From NCBI GenBank assembly GCA_045531495.1, contig JAZSED010000043.1, positions 1 through 7,835 of the forward strand: DNA of 7,835 bases. The letters run 5' to 3'. Below the pieces are notes generated by a model. The model was given only the letters and a program-made list of their open reading frames with translations. It did not search any database and was not told the origin of the DNA. Positions 1-5,146 of this stretch are shown here, one piece after another. A program made the translations under genes and the position numbers. The first letter of the stretch is position 1. Each line of letters opens with the position of its first letter. The stretch comes from URNF01 sp045531495. Lineage in GTDB: Bacteria > Bacillota > Clostridia > Oscillospirales > Acutalibacteraceae.

Positions 1-294
1 ACCGATTGGGACGGCAACGAGCTGCTGTTGTCCGACGTGCTGGGCAGTGATCCCGATGACATTCACCGCGGGGTGGAGCAGGAGGCAGAACGGGAGCTTT
101 TGCGGGAGGCGGTGGCACGTCTTTCCGAGCGGGAACGCACCATTATGCAGATGCGTTTCGGCCTTGACGGCAAACGCGAGCATACGCAAAATGAGGTGGC
201 GGATATTTTAGGCATTTCTCAATCGTATATTTCCCGTTTGGAAAAGAAAATCATTCGTACCTTGCGACGGGAATTAGAAAAAGCAGACGCATAG
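1..294 (+). CDS. sigE: RNA polymerase sporulation sigma factor SigE, C-terminal part (5' end outside window)
   Basis: The frame is open from the first base and ends at TAG 292-294, leaving 97 residues; the family is about 240 residues long, so region 2 and most of region 3 lie off the window. The visible part begins TDWDGNELLLSDVLG, close to the same stretch of Bacillus subtilis SigE as I remember it. It continues into region 4 (LSERERTIMQMRFGL) and the -35-binding helix-turn-helix (EVADILGISQSYISRLEKKI). SigE is the early mother-cell sigma factor of sporulation, normally made as a pro-protein and cleaved by SpoIIGA, whose gene usually lies just upstream and is not in view. sigG follows after 48 bp, the usual Firmicute order, which supports the assignment. 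Nothing is broken in the visible part. Confidence 0.96.
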   Translation, partial: TDWDGNELLLSDVLGSDPDDIHRGVEQEAERELLREAVARLSERERTIMQMRFGLDGKREHTQNEVADILGISQSYISRLEKKIIRTLRRELEKADA

Positions 295-318
295 CACGGA
301 CCCTCTCCGACCATACTT
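289..318 (+). promoter_or_regulatory. candidate forespore (sigma-F/sigma-G) promoter for sigG
   Basis: GCATA at 289-293 fits the -35 pattern GHATR of sigma-G promoters. CATACTT at 312-318 fits the -10 pattern CATNNTA at six of seven positions, with an 18-base spacer. Read as a sigma-F site, the same -35 is followed after 15 bases by GACCATACTT (309-318), which differs from GGNNANANTW only at the second G. The expected transcription start is near 325. The -35 overlaps the last sigE codons and the -10 lies in the hairpin of the gap. The match is by eye; no promoter mapping is available. Confidence 0.5.
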
Positions 319-345
319 TGAGTATGAAAGGAGAGGGTCCCCGTG
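295..345 (+). promoter_or_regulatory. RNA hairpin sequestering the sigG ribosome binding site and start codon
   Basis: GGACCCTCTCC (298-308) and GGAGAGGGTCC (330-340) are perfect 11-bp inverted repeats. CACGG (295-299) can also pair with CCGTG (341-345), giving a 14-bp stem with a two-base bulge. An inner stem CATACT/AGTATG (312-317/321-326) closes a three-base loop. The right arm contains the Shine-Dalgarno AAGGAGAGG (328-336), and the outer stem contains the GTG start (343-345). No T-run follows, so it is not an intrinsic terminator. A conserved hairpin occluding the sigG ribosome binding site is known in B. subtilis; this is the apparent equivalent, inferred to keep read-through sigE-sigG messages poorly translated. 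Confidence 0.85.
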
Positions 346-1110
346 TATAATAAGGTCGAAATCTGCGGTGTCAACACGTCAACGCTCAAGGTGTTGACCG
401 AGAAGGAAAAAAGCGCGCTTTTGCGACGGGTTAAGGGCGGTGACAAGGCGGCAAGGGATGAAATGGTCAACGGTAATCTGCGGTTGGTGTTAAGCGTGGT
501 GCAACGGTTTGCGGGCAGGGGCGAAAATCTTGATGACCTGTTTCAGGTGGGGTGTATCGGTCTGGTGAAATCCATTGATAACTTTGACATTTCACAAAAC
601 GTGCGGTTTTCCACCTATGCCGTACCGATGATTATCGGTGAAATACGGCGGTATCTGCGGGATAATAACAGTATCCGTATCAGCCGTTCCATGCGGGATA
701 CGGCGTATAAAGCGATGCAAGCAAAGGAGCAGTTAACCGCCCAAAACCAACGGGAACCTACGGTGGATGAAATCGCCCGCCATCTTGACCTGCCGCGGGA
801 AGAGGTGGTTATCGCTTTAGAAGCGATTGTGGAGCCTGTCAGCCTGTACGAACCGGTATACGCGGACGGCGGGGATACCATTTATGTGTTAGACCAAGTG
901 GGAGATAATAACGATGACAGTAATTGGCTGGATGAAATTGCATTAAAAGAAGCGATGAACAATTTGAGCGACAGGGAAAAGAAGATCCTGTTTTTGCGGT
1001 TTTTTAAGGGCAAAACGCAGATTGAGGTATCCGAGGAAATCGGCATATCCCAAGCGCAGGTCAGCCGCCTTGAAAAAGGCGCGCTGCAACGCATTAAAGG
1101 GGAAATATAG
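343..1110 (+). CDS. sigG: RNA polymerase sporulation sigma factor SigG (late forespore)
   Basis: This is a complete 255-residue sigma-70 family protein, the usual length. The N-terminus MYNKVEICGVNTS matches the conserved NKVEICGV signature of SigG. Region 2 spans roughly residues 41-118: NGNLRLVLSVVQRF, then DDLFQVGCIGL in the core-binding part, and RRYLRDNNSIRISRSMRD for -10 recognition. Region 3 is about 120-180. Region 4 carries the helix-turn-helix TQIEVSEEIGISQAQVSRLEK (residues 225-245). Asn43 aligns with B. subtilis Asn45, the residue tied to control by the anti-sigma factor Gin/CsfB. The start is GTG at 343 with AAGGAGAGG seven bases upstream; both lie in a stable hairpin. It directs late forespore genes once engulfment is complete. 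ylmC follows after 31 bp with no terminator between, so the two are probably co-transcribed. Confidence 0.97.
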   Translation: MYNKVEICGVNTSTLKVLTEKEKSALLRRVKGGDKAARDEMVNGNLRLVLSVVQRFAGRGENLDDLFQVGCIGLVKSIDNFDISQNVRFSTYAVPMIIGEIRRYLRDNNSIRISRSMRDTAYKAMQAKEQLTAQNQREPTVDEIARHLDLPREEVVIALEAIVEPVSLYEPVYADGGDTIYVLDQVGDNNDDSNWLDEIALKEAMNNLSDREKKILFLRFFKGKTQIEVSEEIGISQAQVSRLEKGALQRIKGEI

Positions 1111-1118
1111 TCATATAC

Positions 1119-1135
1119 TGTCCCGAAAGGGGACA
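1119..1135 (+). promoter_or_regulatory. small hairpin overlapping the ylmC ribosome binding site
   Basis: TGTCCC (1119-1124) and GGGACA (1130-1135) are perfect 6-bp inverted repeats around a five-base loop (GAAAG). The Shine-Dalgarno AAAGGGG (1126-1132) is split between loop and right arm, nine bases before the ATG at 1142. A hairpin this small could lower translation of ylmC but might also open easily. No T-run follows, so it is not a terminator. Confidence 0.45.
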
Positions 1136-1141
1136 TTGCGT

Positions 1142-1441
1142 ATGATTTGCAGAATTACCGATATGCACAGTAAAGAGGTTATCAACGTGTGCGACGGCAC
1201 GCGGCTTGGGTGCGTGGACGACGTAGAGGTGGACACCTGTACAGCCGAGATCGTGGCTATTGTGGTACATGGGCGGGGACGGTTGTTTGGTTTGCTTGGC
1301 AGGTGTGATGATATTGTTATCGGTTGGCGGGAGATAGAAGTGATAGGGGAAGAGACGGTGCTGGTCAATCATACCGTACCCGCCAATCGCACCTGCACCC
1401 GCAAAAACGGTCACAACATTTTGGGCGGCTTGTTTGGATAA
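1142..1441 (+). CDS. ylmC: YlmC/YmxH-family sporulation protein (PRC-barrel)
   Basis: This 99-residue protein begins MICRITDMHSKEVINVCDGTRLGCVDDVEVD. That is the pattern of the YlmC/YmxH family: a PRC-barrel starting with a short strand, then KEVINV-DG--LG---D. The hydrophobic core IVAIVVHGRGRLFGLLG and the strand DIVIGWREIEVIGEETVLV (about residues 50-82) complete the barrel. The family is found in spore formers next to sigG or related sporulation genes, which is exactly the context here; its molecular role is not established. ATG 1142 has AAAGGGG nine bases upstream; a longer frame from 1022 would overlap sigG by 89 bases and has no matching N-terminus. After the barrel comes a tail of roughly 20 residues (HTVPANRTCTRKNGHNILGG), longer than I would expect for the family. 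Confidence 0.88.
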   Translation: MICRITDMHSKEVINVCDGTRLGCVDDVEVDTCTAEIVAIVVHGRGRLFGLLGRCDDIVIGWREIEVIGEETVLVNHTVPANRTCTRKNGHNILGGLFG

Positions 1442-1445
1442 CGCC

Positions 1446-1474
1446 TTGCTTTTCCCACGCATTTGTAGTATAGT
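1446..1474 (+). promoter_or_regulatory. sigma-A type promoter for the acetyltransferase gene
   Basis: TTGCTT (1446-1451) and TATAGT (1469-1474) are separated by 17 bases, a good housekeeping promoter. The predicted transcription start is near 1481, leaving a leader of about 16 bases that begins almost at the Shine-Dalgarno AGAAGGTG (1483-1490). It lies in the 55-bp gap after ylmC, so the acetyltransferase is probably expressed independently of the sporulation genes. Confidence 0.7.
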
Positions 1475-1496
1475 AACACCAAAGAAGGTGTGAAAT

Positions 1497-2114
1497 ATGG
1501 ATATACGCGAAAAAATGCATAGCGGTGATATATATGTGTGTACCGATGAGGCGCTGGTTGCAGAACAACTGCGGTATCTTGACCGCCTTTACGAATTCAA
1601 TGCAACTCGACCCACCGAAATGAAAAAGCGTACCGCAATGCTGAAAGAAATGTTTGCGGAGATTGGCGAAAACTGCTATATTGAACCGCCGTTTCATGCC
1701 AATTGGGGCGGGAAGCACTGCCATTTCGGCAAAAACGTGTATGCCAATTTTAACCTCACATTGGTGGACGATACCCATATTTACGTGGGAGACTATACGA
1801 TGTTCGGACCGAATGTGGTGATAGCGTCGGCGGGGCATCCGATTTTGCCGTCTTTGCGTGAAAAGGGGTATCAGTATAACGCGCCCGTACACATCGGCAA
1901 AAACTGTTGGCTCGGCGCAGGTGTCATCGTGGTGCCGGGTGTTACCATCGGGGACAATACGGTTATCGGTGCAGGCAGTGTGGTGACCAAGGATATCCCG
2001 TCCAACGTAGTGGCGGTGGGAAACCCGTGCCGTGTCTTGCGGGAAATCAATGAGCACGATAGAGAATATTATTTTACGGACAGAAAAATCGACCCTACCC
2101 TTTTAGACGAATAA
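1497..2114 (+). CDS. maltose/galactoside-type O-acetyltransferase (left-handed beta-helix)
   Basis: This complete 205-residue protein belongs to the acetyl-CoA-dependent sugar O-acetyltransferases (LacA/Maa/NodL group). An N-terminal helical part with the family's early acidic residue (Asp17) is followed by hexapeptide repeats from about residue 56: NCYIEPPFHANWG, HIYVGDYTMFGPNVVI, VHIGKNCWLGAGVIVVPGVTIGDNTVIGAGSVVTKDIP. His114 in SAGHP aligns with the catalytic His115 of E. coli galactoside acetyltransferase, and Asn84 in YANFN with its substrate-binding Asn85. The tail PSNVVAVGNPCRVLREI is the usual family end. It moves acetyl groups onto sugar hydroxyls in the cytoplasm; the true acceptor cannot be told from sequence. 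It has its own promoter and terminator, so it is a single-gene unit. Confidence 0.92.
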   Translation: MDIREKMHSGDIYVCTDEALVAEQLRYLDRLYEFNATRPTEMKKRTAMLKEMFAEIGENCYIEPPFHANWGGKHCHFGKNVYANFNLTLVDDTHIYVGDYTMFGPNVVIASAGHPILPSLREKGYQYNAPVHIGKNCWLGAGVIVVPGVTIGDNTVIGAGSVVTKDIPSNVVAVGNPCRVLREINEHDREYYFTDRKIDPTLLDE

Positions 2115-2150
2115 AGAAACCCGACTGACTAAAGTCAGTCGGCTTTCTTT
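2113..2150. terminator. bidirectional intrinsic terminator
   Basis: A perfect 9-bp stem CCGACTGAC/GTCAGTCGG (2121-2129/2134-2142) with loop TAAA is flanked by AAAGAAA on the left (2113-2119) and TTTCTTT on the right (2144-2150). It therefore works in both directions: for the acetyltransferase on plus, whose stop codon it touches, and for the three-gene operon on minus, whose last stop lies 21 bp away at 2172-2174. Confidence 0.9.
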
Positions 2151-2171
2151 GTTAGGGGTATGTTTTTCCGC

Positions 2172-3857
2172 TTACCTTGTTTTTTGTGTTTTCTTTTTAC
2201 GGATACACACAATGACTACCGTGGCGGCCGCAAGTGCGGCAACAGCACCTGCGGCAATCCAAACCCATACACTTACGGTTTTCGGTAATACGTCTACTGT
2301 GATACGGAATTGGTTATCTGCAAGGAAATGCCCTTCTTTGGCGGTGGAATAGTATTCCACATCCACCGTTTTTCCGCCATCCGAGAAGTACAGCATTGCC
2401 ACCATACCGGTGGATGTGTATGTTTCATCGGTGGTCTGCGGGTCAATCAACACTTCGGTGACGGTATTGCCGTGCACGCCTTCGCGCTGATTGACAATGA
2501 TGTTATCGGTGGGCACGTGACCGCACAGCACCATAGAAATGTTTTCGTGCTGACTGACCACCTTGTCCCAAAGTGCGTCGGGATAGTTTTTCGCGCCGTA
2601 TCGATCGAGAGAAGAGGTGCTGATGCCGTCCGTCTTACCTGAGGCGCCGATATAAATGTGGGTGGTAATAATCACGTTGTGGTCCTTGTGCTGTGCAATG
2701 ATCTCGTTTGCCCATGCCAGCACATCGTCTTCCATATGAAGGTCCAAATTCAAAAACAGGTACTTGTTACCCTTCACCTTAATGGTATGGTAGGTGTTGA
2801 GCATAGAATCTTTGAAACTGCCGGACACGGTGTCTTTATATTCGTCAAAACTGAAATACTTTTCATACTGTTCTACGGAGTCGTGGTTACCGCGTACGAT
2901 CGAATAGGGGACCACACCGTTTAACTTCGCTATCTCCGGCTCCGCGCGTTCCCATTCCAGATCCGAATCGGCATCGGTGATATCGCCAAGCCCCGCCACA
3001 AAAGCTATTTTTTTGTCTTTTGCATTATCAACGATCCAATCGTAAAGGCGGGTTAAATCATCCGGATACCACAGCGTAATGGTCTGGGTGTCACCGATAA
3101 CAGCGAAGGAATAGTCGTAGTCGGTTACCGACGCATAGTTCTTTATAAAGGTTTCGCGTGATGTCAGTACAAAGTCGGGGCCGACACCTGTGGGGTCTTT
3201 ATACACATCGGACACATCTGTCGGTTGATAATACCCGAGAAGATTGTCGGTGTCGGGGGTGGTTGCCTGATAATCGGCGGCAATTTCGTCGGCGGTACGC
3301 AGGTCGTTATACAGCGTCACGTTGCGTAAACTGCCCTTGAAATATTGGTTGTTGCCTGTGCGCAAATCGCCGCCGAGAGCAAAACGGCTGTTCATGGTAA
3401 TGTCGGCAGGCGCTTTTAACGTTTGTGTTTCTTGCAATTCGCCGTTAACGTAGCAGGAAACCGTACCTGCAACCGCATCTCTCACCAACGCAACGTGTAC
3501 CCATTCACCCGTATACACATTCACGTCCTTGAATTTATAGTCGTACACCTTGCCTGCTTCATCGGCAATATATAAACGCGGGTTTCCGTGCTGGTGGATT
3601 TCAAAGTTGATACACGCCTGACCGCCCTTTACAAAATTGCCGAATACAACACCGCCGCGGTCATTGTACGGCATATCCGACGGGAATTTCATGGTCGCCT
3701 CGAAGGTGGATGGGAATACAGACAAGGACTCTTTGGTTATATGGGCAAAGTTCTCTTTGAATATAGAGTCACCTGCGGCGGTAGCCGTCATACTGCCCAA
3801 AAGCAGTGTCAGGAGACAGCATACCACCAAAAAAGCAAACCATTTTTGGCATTTCAT
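2172..3857 (-). CDS. secreted LamG-domain metallophosphoesterase with C-terminal membrane anchor
   Basis: This 561-residue protein is the last gene of the minus operon. ATG 3857 is chosen because AAGGAG (3871-3866) sits eight bases upstream; the in-frame GTG at 3866 overlaps that site. Residues 1-28 are a signal peptide (MKCQKW, a hydrophobic core, then TATAA). Residues about 32-195 form a LamG/concanavalin-like domain (FEATMKF, GEWVHVALVRD, CYVNG, KGSLRNVTLYNDLRTADEI). Residues about 248-450 form a calcineurin-like phosphoesterase: FAVIGDTQ (Asp256), AGLGDITD (Asp292), RGNHDS (Asn324-His325), ITTHIY (His400) and CGHVPTD (His447). Residues about 529-552 are a transmembrane helix followed by RKKKTQKTR, so the enzyme should sit outside the membrane, held by its C-terminus. 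The LamG part may bind a glycan. The substrate is unknown. The metal site is atypical: DxQ replaces DxH, and GHVP replaces GHxH. Confidence 0.88.
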   Translation of the reverse strand: MKCQKWFAFLVVCCLLTLLLGSMTATAAGDSIFKENFAHITKESLSVFPSTFEATMKFPSDMPYNDRGGVVFGNFVKGGQACINFEIHQHGNPRLYIADEAGKVYDYKFKDVNVYTGEWVHVALVRDAVAGTVSCYVNGELQETQTLKAPADITMNSRFALGGDLRTGNNQYFKGSLRNVTLYNDLRTADEIAADYQATTPDTDNLLGYYQPTDVSDVYKDPTGVGPDFVLTSRETFIKNYASVTDYDYSFAVIGDTQTITLWYPDDLTRLYDWIVDNAKDKKIAFVAGLGDITDADSDLEWERAEPEIAKLNGVVPYSIVRGNHDSVEQYEKYFSFDEYKDTVSGSFKDSMLNTYHTIKVKGNKYLFLNLDLHMEDDVLAWANEIIAQHKDHNVIITTHIYIGASGKTDGISTSSLDRYGAKNYPDALWDKVVSQHENISMVLCGHVPTDNIIVNQREGVHGNTVTEVLIDPQTTDETYTSTGMVAMLYFSDGGKTVDVEYYSTAKEGHFLADNQFRITVDVLPKTVSVWVWIAAGAVAALAAATVVIVCIRKKKTQKTR

Positions 3858-3869
3858 TACAAACACTCC

Positions 3870-5144
3870 TTATGCGGAAACGGGTAACGCTTCCTCTTGC
3901 GCATTGCGTAATTTGTGTGCTGCGCGGATAATGAAGGTCATCGCTATCATTACAGCAAGCATCGCCGCGGCGAAAAATACAAAAGCGGGAATGTAACTGC
4001 CGACAAGATCAAAAACAAGATTGATGATGGGCGTACCCAAAGCATACCCTGCTACGTTAACCGAAACAAACAGACCAAGCACCTTGTTATATGCTTTATC
4101 GCCGAATAGGTCGCCTGCATATATGGGTAACATAATGGTTTCCAGCGGCAATGCCAAGGAAGAGATGATACCGTATGCCATCGCCATAAAACGCCCGTAC
4201 ACAGAGTTTGTCACCAAGGAGAGCATGGTTAAGGAGACCAGCGCCGCGACAGAGCATACGGTCATGGTGACGCGCAGGCCGCGTTTGTCGTATAAAAAAC
4301 CGGTCAAAAACTTAAAAGCGGCAAGTGCTATAGAGTGCACGCTCATTACCGTAGCAACGAAGGCGGCATCTAACTGTACATCCTTCAGGTGTGCGGCAGC
4401 AACGCCGTTAAAGCCCTGCAAAATAAAGCCGGTAAGGAAAATACACACCAACGCCGCGTAAAACAGCGGCATTTTTGTGATAGCGGTATATTCGATGCCG
4501 ACCCAACTTTGTCCTCTGCGCTTTTTAGCGACGGGTTTGCCGTCGTCTATATACGCTTTGGGTTGGTTTTTGAAGAGTAACACAACAAGCAACCCTACTA
4601 CCGCCAAAATGAGTGCCACCAAACGGTACGCGTTACGGTAGCCAAATGCCGTGCTCTCATCGTAAATGAGCGGAGACACAATTTGTGCCGCCAGGGCACC
4701 ACCCAGCCCGTTTGCCGCTAAGACAAAGCCCATTACGGTGCCGCGGTTTTCGGGGAACCATTTTGCAACAACACTACCGATAATGGTGGTACCCGTCCAG
4801 GCAAAGCCCAGGCCGAGCAGAATACCGCCGAGATAGAATACAAGCAGCGATTCCGCTACAGAATAGAGCAACACAGCAGAAATTAAGCATATAAAACCTG
4901 CACACACCATTTTTTTGGCGCCGAAACGCGCAATCAGTTTGCCAAAAAACAGGTTAATAAAGGCGGTGGAGACGAACCGCAGGGTGTTGGTGAGCGAATA
5001 ACTGCTGCGTGAAAAATCCAATGCTTCGGTAATGGCGTTTAAGTATAAACTGCTGTTAGAGCTGCAAAAACCGAGACAGGTGAAGATCATTAAAAAGCAT
5101 AGGATAGCAATAATCCATTTATAGTCAAACGTTTTCTTTTTCAT
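3870..5144 (-). CDS. MFS transporter, 12 TM, resembling the oxalate/formate-monocarboxylate group
   Basis: This 424-residue membrane protein has about twelve hydrophobic helices in two halves. Motif A between TM2 and TM3 is clear (GKLIARFGAKKM, residues 68-79) and recurs in the second half (GFLYDKRGLR, 282-291). WFPENRGTVMG after TM4 (129-139) resembles the WFP-xRG signature of the oxalate/formate and monocarboxylate transporter group. A charged loop (about 193-224) separates the halves. ATG 5144 has GGAG (5155-5152) seven bases upstream, inside the end of the hydrolase gene, and starts two bases after that gene's stop, so translation is probably coupled. Its own stop overlaps the ribosome binding site of the phosphoesterase gene. 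It probably imports the compound handled by the neighbouring hydrolase; substrate and direction are inferred from context only. Confidence 0.88.
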   Translation of the reverse strand: MKKKTFDYKWIIAILCFLMIFTCLGFCSSNSSLYLNAITEALDFSRSSYSLTNTLRFVSTAFINLFFGKLIARFGAKKMVCAGFICLISAVLLYSVAESLLVFYLGGILLGLGFAWTGTTIIGSVVAKWFPENRGTVMGFVLAANGLGGALAAQIVSPLIYDESTAFGYRNAYRLVALILAVVGLLVVLLFKNQPKAYIDDGKPVAKKRRGQSWVGIEYTAITKMPLFYAALVCIFLTGFILQGFNGVAAAHLKDVQLDAAFVATVMSVHSIALAAFKFLTGFLYDKRGLRVTMTVCSVAALVSLTMLSLVTNSVYGRFMAMAYGIISSLALPLETIMLPIYAGDLFGDKAYNKVLGLFVSVNVAGYALGTPIINLVFDLVGSYIPAFVFFAAAMLAVMIAMTFIIRAAHKLRNAQEEALPVSA

Positions 5145-5146
5145 CG

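Noticed and set aside
225..259. Sigma-F/G-like boxes inside sigE (GTATA, then GGAAAAGAAAA or CATTCGTA)
   Set aside because: Spacings of 10 and 22 bases do not fit either sigma factor.
298..340. Hairpin between sigE and sigG as an intrinsic terminator
   Set aside because: No T-run follows the right arm; the next bases are CCGTGTATAA, and the arm holds the sigG ribosome binding site.
1091..1118. Second sigma-G-like promoter before ylmC (GCATT then CATATAC)
   Set aside because: The spacer is only 16 bases and the -10 misses its last two conserved bases, so it is too weak to call.
1022..1141. Longer N-terminus for the YlmC protein
   Set aside because: It would overlap sigG by 89 bases, the extra residues match nothing in the family, and ATG 1142 has a proper Shine-Dalgarno site.
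1365..2057. Long open frame of 230 codons on the minus strand opposite the acetyltransferase gene
   Set aside because: It is a shadow of the acetyltransferase reading frame: its sequence is rich in His, Arg and Cys without a recognisable domain, there is no convincing ribosome binding site, and the plus-strand protein has clear family motifs.
2310..2924. Plus-strand open frames opposite the phosphoesterase gene
   Set aside because: They are out-of-frame shadows of the minus-strand gene, whose signal peptide, motifs and membrane anchor are all intact.
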